NCBI GenBank assembly: GCA_030549335.1
Contig: CM060186.1
Location: 21,691,189-21,755,188 of the forward strand
DNA length: 64,000 nucleotides
Origin: Pontederia crassipes
Taxonomy: Eukaryota > Streptophyta > Magnoliopsida > Commelinales > Pontederiaceae
Reading direction: 5' to 3'
Part shown: positions 1 through 12,042 of the stretch, one piece after another
How positions within the stretch are numbered: the first letter of the stretch is position 1
How the letters are laid out: each line of letters begins with the position of its first letter
Notes under the pieces: generated by a model
Databases searched by the model: none
What the model was told of the DNA's origin: nothing
What the model saw: only the letters and a program-made list of their open reading frames with translations
Position numbers and translations under genes: made by a program

Positions 1-162
1 TCGATTCATATTTTCTCGCATGACCATTTTTCAAGTTCTGAAGTGCATTCAATTTTTTCTTCTGTCGACTGTTGGGTGTTATTAAGGCAACTGGCATTTT
101 GGCGATTAATTGTTGTGTTGCAATAAATACTAAAGAAGTTGTTATTCTTTCCACTATTCCAG

Positions 163-1292
163 GAAGCATCTGGTTACTTTTTTTGCTTGGAAGATCGGGC
201 CTTGCTCTGTAGGAAATGCGATGTTGCAGTACACACATCTAATTCCTATGTTGCTTCTCACCAGAGGTTTCTGCTAACAGGAGTGCAAGTAGGCCTTGAG
301 CCGTTTGAACCAATTGTCCCTGTCGTTAATGAACCATCGAATAGGACAAAGACAACTAAAGACTCACCATCCATAGTTCCACTGCTGTATGGTGCTAATC
401 TACTCTTTCCAAATCAAGTGAGCAGGGATGGAAGCTTAATGTCTAATAACATGCCATTTCCTTCATCCAATGCGGCTGGGAGTTCAGTTGGCTGGCCTCT
501 GGATGATTTCTTTGGCTTACCAGAATTTAACCAAAATTTTGGTTCCACTGAGCACGGTTCGTCAAAGGTGCGCCACCTAACTATCTTTGCATATCATCTT
601 CTGCATCGAATGCTTCACTATAAAATGTATTCTTCTTAAATTATAATTTTTTTATTTGAGTTTTACTTTTCAGTTGACGTAGTGTATTGGCTATAGTGTA
701 AAGCCAAATTGGTTACTGTTCGGCCCAGAAAATTTGTTTGAAGTTCTCTTATGTCATGTTTATGGAGCTTAGCATCCGGTGTTTAATGACCAATTCACAT
801 TCTCAATTGGATTTTTTTGTATGAACCAGCTCGAAATTGACTTTTTCTGACACTCTTGGCATTTCGAACATGGATTGAGAAGATGCATATGGAAATTCAC
901 AATTAAGATAATGGCTTGGAACTGCTTTCATAATGCTAACTCCTAACGAGTTTTATCATGCTTATTGGTTCTTGTATTTATAGGCAATCTGTAATTGTGT
1001 AATATCACAGGGAGACAATGGAAAGCTTGGAAGTTCCGAAGGGTCACCTTTTAACTCCTCTGCTGATGAAGAGCTTGACCCAAATGAATGCTTGGGTCAG
1101 GTTCCTGATTGTTCTTGGAAAGTTCCAGAGATTCCATCACCGCCTACAGCATCAGGGCTCCATTGGCAAAGAAACCAGTGGTATCCGTCATCCGAAAATG
1201 CGGCATTTGTTCCTGACATATCCTCATCACCAAATCCCGGAAGTTATTTTTCTACATTTTGTTCAAAGCGTCGTCGTTCGATGCAATTCTAA
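163..1292 (+). CDS. BBX22: BBX22/LZF1-like double B-box zinc finger protein (3' exons only)
   Basis: Transcription regulator of the light-signalling B-box family (BBX22, also LZF1/DBB3), nuclear, promoting photomorphogenesis in Arabidopsis. Two exons are visible: 163-567 and 1011-1292 (TAA at 1290-1292), with a GT..AG intron 568-1010; both junctions are in phase 0. The first visible exon opens inside the second B-box (EASGYFFCLEDRALLCRKCD, then HTSN and SHQRFLLTGVQVGLE). A linker with the family motif GWPLDDFFGLPEFNQ follows. The last exon carries CSWKVPEIPSPPTASGLHW and FVPDISSSP, and ends in a basic KRRR nuclear-localisation-like tail, all as in Arabidopsis BBX22. The exon with B-box 1 must lie before base 1, so no start codon is visible; bases 1-162 read as the end of the preceding intron (acceptor at 161-162). 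Family assignment is strong; orthology to BBX22 rather than BBX20/21 is likely. Confidence 0.9.
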
Positions 1293-3103
1293 ATGTGAAT
1301 GCAATTTCCATGCTCACAATTTGCTTCATCATCTTCTAAGCCGGAGAGGTGTCTTCAATCAGTAAGATATCATGGTTGTCGTCTTAGCAATGGAGCCTCT
1401 GATCATTACGTGATGCAATGGGATCTTGATCGCGGATGATGTCCGCGCTCCTCTGTTTTGCTTTTACTTGTTAGAGAGTATTATAATGGTTTAATTTGGG
1501 CGAACGAGTTAGCAATTTGCAAGGGCCTTGGAAGTTATCCCTTGGAACAGTGGGTGTTTGGCATTGCCCGACTTCCAATAGTAACCATGACACTTGAACA
1601 GCTGGAAGAGAAATGCTGATCTGTCTTTACCAGCTGCTACAGAAGGAAATTGGCAATGGAGTTGTGTGCATTACTGGGATCAGCTATACTTGTGTTTGAT
1701 AAACGTCTTCTGCCGAGTTCATTAATTTTACAAGTATAAGGTGTGTTACTGATAATACCTTGAAAAGATGGATGGAATGTTGTTAACTTAATCAGCTCAC
1801 TTCAAAGCTTGTTCTGCCTGTATTCTTTTAGCTCTTCTATAGTCGATGATTTAACTGCTTCCAATATCTTCAAGAACAGCTAGTAGCATTATTTTTGGCG
1901 TACAATTATGTGGATTGGAACTGGCATGTAAATTATGCTTCTTTGTAGTCTTGTTCTTACATCTTCACTGTCCAGCATCAACCTTCACTGTTGTGTTGTA
2001 AAAGCATTGCCATCTCCTCGAGAAGCAGGAGATGGAAGTCTCTTTATTTTCTTCGTTTGAATTCTAAGGTCTGCTGAGAGTTCCTTTTGGGGTTCTGATT
2101 ATATTGTGTTTCATTTGTTTGCTGGAACTGTGATCCAGTCATTTTCTTTTGGGAGTTGCGGTTGATCATTCTTTTTTGCTTCGGAAATGATGAGACAAAA
2201 GTGCAAGATTTCGTTTATTTGTGGCGACGTTTGTTTTTTCTAGAAGACATGTCGGAAATTCATTTTTTTTCATTTTCTTTTTTCGAAAATATAGTATCTT
2301 TTTGCGTTTAAGTTTGTCTTTCCGGATCCGAATTTTCAGAAAAAAAAAATAGAAGACAGCAAGTTCCATGCACTTTGCATGTGCATCGGGACCTATTTTC
2401 GTTAATATGTATCAACTTGTAGGAGCTGGGAGATTTTAGTATAGATTTCATGTATTGGACGATATAGAGGTTAAGTGTATGTAAAAATTGTCTTTACGCT
2501 CTGCAAATCTAGGTATTTGTTCAATATTTCACGTATGAGATTAAAATTATTATAGGTCTTTTTTTCGAAAGTTTTCCAATTTTTTTTCCTTACTCGATTT
2601 TATTTCTTTTCTCTTGTGTGAAATTGCAAGATTTTTTCCCATGCGTAAAAAACGTCATCATCTTGTCCTTAATTACCTGCATAGCATTTACTTTGGGCAT
2701 TTGTTTACCATTTTATATCATTATAATTCTATCTACTGCTGTTGTATTGGGTGTTCTGTTCTATGCTGCTTTTATTCTATTAATTGGTCGTCCAAATCTT
2801 AGATGCATGGCAGTGGGTAACGTTTGATTAAGCTTGATTGCCTAATGCTTTTCCTTGTAATTATTTACAGCAGCAATGAAGGGTGTTATCCACTGATGAC
2901 TGGAGGGATACCTAGTATATATTATTGTAATATACCTGAAAATAATGTATAAGTAGAAAGCATACGTAGTTTTTTTTTTCTGTAAATGTAAATTTGCCCA
3001 GAGGGACTTGAAAGGCATGTAATATTTTTGGTTTCTTCATATTACCTTTTTTGGGCCGTGAATCTTGGCAGTAAAAGTAATAGTTATATGCTATCAGCTA
3101 TTC
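1293..3103. other. 3' UTR and intergenic sequence after BBX22
   Basis: No convincing gene. The first several hundred bases are probably BBX22 3' UTR. I cannot place the polyadenylation site with confidence. Short open frames here, including a hydrophobic one at 2618-2827, have no family motif and no supporting splice sites. Confidence 0.5.
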
Positions 3104-3777
3104 AATATTTTCATAACTAGATCGTGAGACCGACGATCGGATCGGATTCTTTATCGAATCACGGTTGGACGGATTCGATCGAATTGAACTAGGTTTTATT
3201 AAAACAATATCATTTATAATAATTATAAAGATATACTATAAGTTATATGATACAGTATATGAATATTGTACTAATAACGTGTGAATAATATTAAAAATTA
3301 ATATATTATAATTTTTATTTATTAAAAGTTTTAATAATGATAAACATATAAATATAAATATATTATTATTAATTTAATATCTATTATTCATTGATGATAG
3401 ATACTATATTAATAAATTTTATCTTCAATTATTATTTTTTTTTTAACACTTTCCTTTTTATTTTTTTTATTTATGCCCTTTGATAATTTTTTATTTTAAT
3501 ATTATTTAATTTTAAATACTTCTTTTTTTATTTTAATTTTATACATGTCATATTCCCTCATTTTTTACCTTTCTTATATTCCTTTCCTTTTTTTTCTTTT
3601 TTAACTTTCCTATTTTTATTATTTTTTAATCTTATTTTTTAAAATCTGAATTCAATCAGCTCGGTTCAACTGATTTTTCCTGGTTCAATGTCAAAACCGA
3701 ATTTGATATCAAACCAAACTAAATTATTGGTCGTTTCACGATTGAACCGGTCGGTCCGATTCGATTTTGATAACATT
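3104..3777. mobile_element. Non-autonomous TIR element (MITE), accggt-rich ends, copy 1
   Basis: The ends are imperfect inverted repeats: aatattttcataactagatc on the left, and the right end read in reverse begins aatgttatcaaaatcgaatc. GC-rich subterminal blocks with ggatcgga and gaaccggtcggtcc flank an extremely AT-rich core. The core opens with gattcgatcgaattgaacta followed by ggttttattaaaaca, matching the elements at 44229-45060 and, more loosely, 45544-46570. No open frame. No clear target duplication at this copy. Confidence 0.55.
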
Positions 3778-4303
3778 GCGGGTATTGTTCAAGTTACGTG
3801 AATGTGACATCTACATGCATCACCCGATGTGGATGAACATGCACACCATCTTCTAAATTTCTGAAATGACTATGTATTGATCACATGATAAAAAAAAATA
3901 TCTATGGATGATTCAAGAAATAAACACCCTCATCAATAAGCACCAATAAGCATGTTGAAATTTCTGTTGACTCTGAGATCATCCCATAACACCTCGAGAT
4001 TCATATGATTCAAACTAAATTATTGGTCGTTTCACGATTGAACCGGTCGGTCCGATCCGATTTTGATAACATTGCGGGTATTGTTCAAGTTACGTGAATG
4101 TGACATCTACATGCATCACCCGATGTGGATGAACATGCACACCATCTTCTAAATTTATGAAATGACTATGTATTGATCACATGCTAAAAAATATATCTAC
4201 GGATGATTCAAGAAATAAACACCCTCATCAATAAGCACCAATAAGCATGCTGAAGTTTCTGTTGACTCTGAGATCATCCCATAACACCTCGAGATTCATA
4301 TGA
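3715..4303. repeat. Tandem duplication, two copies of about 294 bp
   Basis: Copy 1 is 3715-4008 and copy 2 is 4011-4303; they differ at only a handful of positions (for example 3759 gattcgat versus gatccgat, and a run of A near 3893). Each copy holds the right end of the MITE at 3104-3777 followed by the first about 200 bases of the solo LTR that starts at 3803. Confidence 0.9.
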
Positions 4304-5878
4304 CTATCATGTGTTGAGAGTTACCTAGAAATGTCTAAACTTTTCATGAAATATTTTTTTTGAAATATAAACCAATAAATCTGGAATATTTTTTAATACT
4401 AATAACTAATAATCATAACATTAAAAATAAGTAAAGTATCCAATGCGAAAATAATTGAACAACTCTATGATCCAATGACATGCCATGTGCAATTAATCTG
4501 TCTGCACTGACTGAGACACTTACGGGATCATCTTTTATAACTCTCTCACCTACAAGGATCGAAGAATGAAAAAAAATATGAGTATAAAAATACTCAGTAC
4601 GTAGAGTCTAACAAATAATTAATAAGCTCAATTGAAAATAGACAGAATCAATAACATGGTCAATTGAGCAAACAAATTAATATGCAATTTAACAATATGA
4701 GCAATGGTTCATGCTAGGGTCAATAGATAAATCTAGACAACTCTATATCAATAATCACTTTTCACTCTCTAGAACCTGACCTATGTCATGAAAATATGTA
4801 TGAAAACATAAAAAATACATTTTTGACTCTTTGGAATCCAACCTATGTCATGAGAATCTAGGTCGTGTTCCCAAATGATAGTTTTGCCTTTGGCTTGGTG
4901 AAATCAGCGCCGGATATGATGTGAACTCGGGCTCGATTCACATCCACTTATCCTCTGTCGCCAGAATGTTGGTTGTGTCAGTAGAACCTAGGCTGAATCA
5001 ATGTCATTCTTCTCCTATTTAGTTTTGGATCATGGAGCTCAAGCCGAATAATCCAAAATTCGGTCTGGATCCACTCTTCCATCGTGCACCACACTCGAAT
5101 TGCGAAACCTAGGCCATGGCACTCGGAAACTTGGGTCGAGTCTATACCAACTCAGCTTGGTCAACCCATGTTCGGTCCCACATTCCTCTAAACTCGGGCC
5201 AAGTAGAACAAAACTCGAGCTAGGTTCTGTCACCATCGAGAAACTATGCTTTATTATGATTTTTTGGCCATTCTTCTGATGCAATAGTGATGTTATTCAA
5301 TGAAAAACTACTAGGACAAAATAATATTCATATTAAGGACAAGAGTCTAGGGTTTTATATCCCACTACGTACATTAAATTGCCTGAAAAATCAACTACAT
5401 TTCTTATTGTCTGCTGGCTACATGAACATTAAACTTTGACTGACGATATAGTCCTAAAATCCGCGATGATCACTTGGATGATGTTTTCCTATGTCAGGAC
5501 TTCCAAACGTACATTAGTCACGCTCTCAAGTGTCTCAGTTTGCTAGAAAAATGAACGAGAATGAGAGAACTATTGTGTAGAATTCTTTTAAGTCTAATAA
5601 GAAATCTCAGCCATCCATTTAGGTATTATTTATAGTTTTTCGGTTAGGGTTTGACTTTGATTGGGTCATTGACTAATTTTTTGGTTAATCATGACCATCG
5701 ATGGTCAATTAAATCTTTAATGGTATTTTAGCCTTAATTCATTCTGAATTTAATTAATTATTTCATAACCAAACTTATTTTGGAATTAAATAACTAAATT
5801 AAATCAAATAATAATGGCTGTATTTTTTAGAATAAAATATATTTTAGTAATTAATTGAAAATTGGGGTCGTTATAACA
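3803..5878 (+). mobile_element. Solo LTR A, Ty3/Gypsy-like (degraded)
   Basis: Begins tgtgacatctacatg with the sub-motif cccgatgtgg and ends ggtcgttataaca, matching the TG..CA ends of the better preserved solo LTRs at 12043-14300 and 45313-48592. It shares with the latter the stretch gagtataaaaat (4581 on) and the run of degenerate ctcgggc(t/c)gagtt-like motifs (about 4920-5230). There is no internal region or coding domain. No matching 5-bp duplication remains (gtgaa left, agtgc right), and the left end has been tandemly duplicated. Confidence 0.6.
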
Positions 5879-6274
5879 AGTGCATGCTTTTTTGTGGCTT
5901 TTAATTAAGTTCTCTCTTTTCATTCAAATATAAGATATAATAATCTCTAGAAAGTGCAAACTTCGAGAGATTTGTAAATCTTGGTTCCAAGTTCCGAGTA
6001 TTAATCACAAATTTAATCAAAGATTTCTAAGATTCTCAATGATACATGAGTGAGGGATTAAAGGCTTTGGTGTATAAGAATCACTTTTAGTGCAATATGA
6101 TACGATGTTTCTCCTAAAGGCTTTGGTGTAGAAGAATCACTTTTAGTACAATGTGATATAATGTTTCTCTTATTTGTTCACTCCTATGCAGGAACTTATA
6201 TCTTTTAATATGTTTATCCAAATCAAATTAATATATATTAGTCTTTGTAGCAAAATCATGTTTTTAATTATTTA
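5879..6274. repeat. Intergenic gap with a 56-bp tandem duplication (6061-6172)
   Basis: The phrase aaggctttggtgta recurs at 6061 and 6117, followed in both copies by agaatcacttttagt and tgtttctc. Nothing else recognised in this stretch. Confidence 0.7.
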
Positions 6275-9200
6275 CTAGTATGATGGCCCCTGCGATGTGC
6301 GGACGATATGAAATTGGATTAATCATATGTTTATAAAATAAGTAAATATTTGTTTGATATACTTTAAAATTATTTTAAAAAATAATAATTATAAAATAGA
6401 GAAATAATTATTAGTCTATTTAATTTCTTTGTGTTCCATTTATTTTACTCTCTTCTAATTTTCTCATTTAAGTTTGAGATATTGATTTAATAGTCTATTT
6501 GATATCTATATGAATTTCATGATACATATAATCATATATTATATTTGCTTCAATCACTACTTTAATTATCTAAAAATATGATAAATTTTAAATACATGAT
6601 GAATATTTGGTAATAGATTCATGCAAATATTGAATTATCCTTATATTTTTTTATCAAAATTCTTATATATCATTTTGTGTTTAATATGTAATAGATAGTT
6701 CTACATTATAGGCAAATTGTATCTTCTAAAAGTGTTTATATTGCTTGAATGCATGCAATTATGTTTTTGGCAATAAAGAAATATGCAACTTGGTATGTAT
6801 AGAAAAGAATTATCCAATAAAATCTTTGAACATTGATGTAGGGATAGAATCCAACCATTATTTATGTTGCGCTGGAAGATGCAAAACACATTCATCATCT
6901 TAGTTCTTAATTTCTTCATCACTAAGATAAAAAAAAAGTTTTACTCTTATTTTTAAGTTAAAAATAATCACATAAACACATCTACACACTCATTTTTAAT
7001 AAATAATTTTATCTATAAAATATAGTATCATTAACATAAAACAATAACTATCATTTTTTAAAATAAATATATGTTATGTTATGATATTATATAATTTAAT
7101 TATTACAAATTAATCATGTCATATAAATGAACTTGCTACATGATAACTTTGTAATGAAATATATTAGAAATATATGCATAATTCGCATGTTATAAGAGTT
7201 TGCATTAAATGCATGAATAATTTTAGATAGATGCTCAATGTCACTTTTTATTTACAATAATATAATAGCTAAAATACTTATAAGAAAATTTCATAAATTC
7301 AACAGTAAAGAACAAAATAATATAGTACATTTTTTTTGGCATGTACACTAATAACATTTTGAGAAGAAATAAAATAATATAATTAATGCTAAAAATAAAT
7401 ATGATATTTTTCAAAACAAATAAAAAAATTATTTATAATAAACAAAAAAGAGATAGCAACGACAATATTCTAAATCTTTGATTGTTTCTTATTTAAATTC
7501 GTTTAAATTACTTATTTTCTTAATTTATTAAGAAATTATGCCAATAAGTATATTTATGGGTTTAAAGTTTGTGTTGCCCCTTTTATGGGGTATCATCATC
7601 ATACTCCTATTAATCATCATTCGATTTATGATGATGGTGATTTGATTAATTGAATAATTTTTTTATCTACCATCCATTATAAAATGGACGATAATTAATA
7701 GAGGTAAGATGGTGCTACACTTAAAAGGGGTGGTACAATAATTTTTTCCTATATTTATTCTGTTTGATATTGATTAGAATTATTGGCTTTAATTTCTTAA
7801 TTTAATAAATGAATACTCTTATCTTAGTTAAGTATGATTATAAATTATTCTGTCCGTACGCTCTCTTTAATATAAAGATAAATATTTAAAGTTATTATAT
7901 GATTACGATGTTTTATAATTAATTTGAAAATAACTATACATATATATTATGTACTACCATTACTTTTTAATTATTTCACAACACCACTAATTTTTAATTA
8001 TTACTACCATTAGTTTTGCTTCTCATGGTTGGGTTGAGGTCAAATCGAGTCGAATCTGATCCAATCATTGTCCCGACCTGACCCAAATTGATTCGGATTG
8101 GGATGGGCCATCGAGTTCACTGGTCGATTCATTCAATCAGGTGAACACCCCCGACGCATATTACCTCATCTGAGAATTCAGGAAAAGACAAGCGTAACAA
8201 ATTGTACAATTCTTAGATTTTTTATTAATTAATTAAATTTTATTTTGATGTTTGGCATTTGTTTTTTTAATCTGTAAATTCATTGATTTCAAAATATTAA
8301 AATGCAAATATTTGATTTCACATATGTACTTATTTCTAAAATTTATTGTGACGTTTACTTTCAATGTGTTGTGACTTCGTTTCTGCCACAACCCAAGGCT
8401 TCTTCCCTTCTTTTCTATTTTTCTTCCTCTACATTGTTGTGCACTATATTTTATTTTATTTTATTTTATAAAATCGTGCAAACTTATAGTGTCAAAAATT
8501 AAGAAAAGTTTTCAAAGTAGAAAAAAGAGGCTTAGATCAAGTCAGCTTCTCAAATATTAACCTTCAGTTATTGGACAAATGAGCATAGGGTATAGCCAAG
8601 AAAAATGATATATTTACTAATCTAATTAATTTTGAATTCAATCGTCTACTTGATTCACATTTAATTAATTGCATATTCATAATAGTTTTATTTTATTTCT
8701 TAGTCCAAAATAAATAAATTTTATTAGATAATATTTTTATTTTATTTTACATGTTATTTCTTCTTTCCTTTATTACATCTCTAAATACTTTTTGGTCCTG
8801 CTCTTTTTTTTTCTATCAATTGTTAGTAAGTTGATATAAAAATCTAATAAATTAGAAAAAAAACCTTTCCGACGTGCATTTTTCATTATTTACTAATTAT
8901 TATAACTTTTTTATATTCCATTATAATTTTAATATGATTTTTATCAAATATGTTCTAATTTTTAATTTTTGAATATAGAAAATTTATCACAAAAAGCATT
9001 TTTTTCTACCATTCTAGTTATTGTTATAGATTTGTTTAATTATTATAAATGGAATCATAAAAGATAAGAATCTAAAAAAATGAATCATAAGTTAGACTAA
9101 TTTCTGTAATTTGTTAATTGTGAGTTGAATAGAAATATTTTTGTTAGTAAAATGTTGAAATTTATGTGACCGAACAATTTTACTTTTATAAAATTAAGAG

Positions 9201-11436
9201 ATAATATATGTTTTTATGCAGAAATACAGTAATTTTATTTTAATAAGAAATAAAATCATATGGAAAAATTGTGCTTAAAGACAGTACTTATTTTAAAACA
9301 TATAGAAAAATTAAAATAGGCAAATATTAAATGCTTTGGTCTATGATTCAAAGGTCCCCACAAGCAATCCAAAAAATGTTATGGACTACCATTTCCATAG
9401 AAATTAACAGATTATAGAAAAAAATTTAAAAGATGTGACAATGCTCTAAAATTATAAATAAACATTTAAAAAGAAATTAGTTCCAATAAATGATGTGGGC
9501 AAAGAACAATATAAACACAATATGTTTATAATCATTCTATATGACAATGAAAGTTAAACTAAACAATTAAACGTACCATATGTAGGAAGACGGTCAACAC
9601 TTGCATAATTTTGTTTGTCTATAAAATTTATTGTAGACTCGATCTTAAGGATTAGCTATCATATTTTTCATTAGCACTCTCCCACAAAGGAACATGTATG
9701 ATTTTTTCCCACGGAGAAGAAATATGTAAGTAAAATAAATAGATAATTTGGTTTTCGCATTTTTAATGGATTATAAAATCCGTTAAAATGCAAAAACTAA
9801 ATTCTTTGGTGTATCCCAAAAAGTTCCAGAACAAATTTCTTGTAAAAATTAAGATAAAACTATTTTTGCAAAGAAAAAATAAACATACATGACAATACTA
9901 TAAATATATATAATAATAATTTAGAAATAGTAATTTTATTCATATTAAAGATTCGAGCAAAGAAAAAATTTCAACAACATACTTAAAACTTAATACTAGA
10001 ACTAAATAATTAAGCGTATCAATTAAAACTATTGTCTGACGACTACTAAAGTACGTACCATGGCAAAAAAAAATTATTTGCTAGCATATTTCTTATCATG
10101 AATGTGTTAATAAACAAAGCACATAAGCAGTTACTTCCATGGAGAAGAAAGATAAGAAAAAATTAAACAAAGAACCCATCAACATTTGGAGAGGAGAGAG
10201 ATGCTAGACAAAAATGGTGATTGTTGCATTATCGAAGGATCCTGCATTGGCTATTTAGAATGAATCCTGCATTGGAGCAAAGAGATAATCAAACTATATT
10301 GCAAATTGATTTTATTAAAAAATAAATTCATCTATGCTTTATGCAGAAACCTAAAAAAAAGATTATTAACCAACAAAACATAATTCAAATATAGGAAAAT
10401 TTCTCATCACGAAGAATATGTTTTCAGTAGTGATTTTTAAACAAAAAAGATATTATAAAAACAATGCATCTATCATATGAAAATAAAATAAAACTAAATA
10501 ACTTTATTACTGTACTATGTTTATAGTATAAAATTGATGAGAAACTATAGGTAGAAACACGGCATTGATTTTGAATCCTTATGTACTCGGTTTAGTGTTT
10601 GGCCCCATTATACATATGCCCGTTGGAAGTTATAAATTAATATTCCACTACTCCCATAACTACCGATCTATTTGGATATATGGGTTGTTCATGTAACTTA
10701 TTGGTTATGATTTGTAGAACAGACTTTAAATTGAGAGAGGGGAGAGAGGGAGAGCCATTCTAAATTGCTGGAAAATATTATGTGTTTATTATAATTTAAT
10801 TAACTATTCTATTAATGTGTAAATAAGCTAAAATTATTGCAACTGTATGTTTAATTATTTTATTAATGCGTGACACCACTAGAATATTATTTATTAAAAA
10901 CTTACATTATATATCCAAATGTTAGAAATATATTCTTGTAGATAATTTTTGGTAGTTAAACTAAAAACATGGGACTACTTTTATTATTGGTGCACTATTT
11001 GGCAGGATAGGTAACTGAATACTGGGTAGAAAAATAAATATAAAAGTTAAACTATTATATTATGTTATGCTATACAATAGCACATTATATTGTTTTATAT
11101 TATAGTATATGTTATTCATGGCATAAATTTATGAATGAGTGGACATTCTATTATAATTTTGTGAAGGCGTGATTATAGTAGACATATTGTATTTTATCTT
11201 CATTATATTATATTACTAATTACATTTTTATAATGTATTATAACTTTATGTTATAAGCTGAGAGGCAATGTTAAAGTAATAATTAGTAAATTTGTTAGTT
11301 TGTTAACATATATTAATATTTTGATTAATTATAATAGTATATGCAATTTATGTTATACTTGTGGCACCTCACACATGTGCCAAATGTCATCTTCTCCTTC
11401 AAAACTATCCTCCTTTTAATAATATATAGATATAGA
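6275..11436 (-). mobile_element. Probable non-autonomous Helitron
   Basis: Read on the minus strand, the 5' end starts TCTATATCTATATATTATTA preceded by A (base 11437), followed by AAAGGAGGATAG and the plant Helitron phrase GATGACATTTGGCACATGT. The 3' end is a short GC-rich imperfect hairpin (about 6283-6301) then CTAG at 6275-6278, followed by a host T, which is the A|TC...CTAG|T structure of Helitrons. No RepHel open frame was seen in the 5.1 kb, so if real it is non-autonomous. The two ends could belong to different elements. The interior is very AT-rich with no gene. Confidence 0.5.
7572..7737. mobile_element. Small fold-back MITE, about 166 bp
   Basis: Both ends form one long imperfect inverted repeat of about 48 bp: tgttgccccttttatggggt on the left against tgtaccaccccttttaagtg from the right end, continuing through atcatcatactcctattaat against gcaccatcttacctctatta. 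The short middle is AT-rich. It lies inside the putative Helitron. Confidence 0.6.
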
Positions 11437-12042
11437 TTGTCATTTGTGGATATTAAAGTAATATATAGGTGGAGTAATAAGGGACTCCTTCTCGTTTATC
11501 CAATGTCTTGAATTTGAGTCCCTACAAATGAAGAAAATTTATATTGGAAATCCATCAGCCACTGTAGGCATCGCGACCTTACCAGATTAGTTGGGCTAAA
11601 TGGTGGATCGATCTCCAACCTTTGGACCATGAACATAACTGTTAATGCCACATGAGTTGAGCCATGGACACTAGCTATCTAAAAAAGAAGTAACCACGTA
11701 CTTCAAATATATTCTTTTGATGCTTTCTTTGAACTTAAAGGAGTTCTTGATTTTGTAGTTATAGGAGGGATATCTTTCATTGAGGTGAAATTGGAATAAG
11801 TTGCTTAGTGTTATTCTTATTTTCTATTTCATTTTCTGTTTCTTCTTGGGTAAAATAAAATAATTTGACATGTAATCTACTTAATTATAAAAATAATACA
11901 AAGTACAAATTAAAGAATTATTTTGAAAATTATTAATTTAGAAAAGCAAATGAAGAAATGTACACGTAACCAATTTTTTCATGGAATGTCTCATTCAACA
12001 TTCACAATAAACTAAAAATACTAATAGTTCCAATTGGATGAT
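11437..12042. other. Intergenic gap with a possible SINE-like segment
   Basis: At about 11471-11530 the phrase taagggactcc, then tgaatttgagtccct about 30 bases later, resembles the A and B box spacing of tRNA-derived SINEs of the Au type. No poly-T/A tail or target duplication was identified, so this is only a suggestion. The rest is AT-rich without features. Confidence 0.25.

Noticed and set aside
2618-2827. 69-residue hydrophobic open frame
   Set aside because: Low-complexity Ile/Leu-rich translation of AT-rich DNA; no family similarity, overlapping frames equally open, and no splice context.
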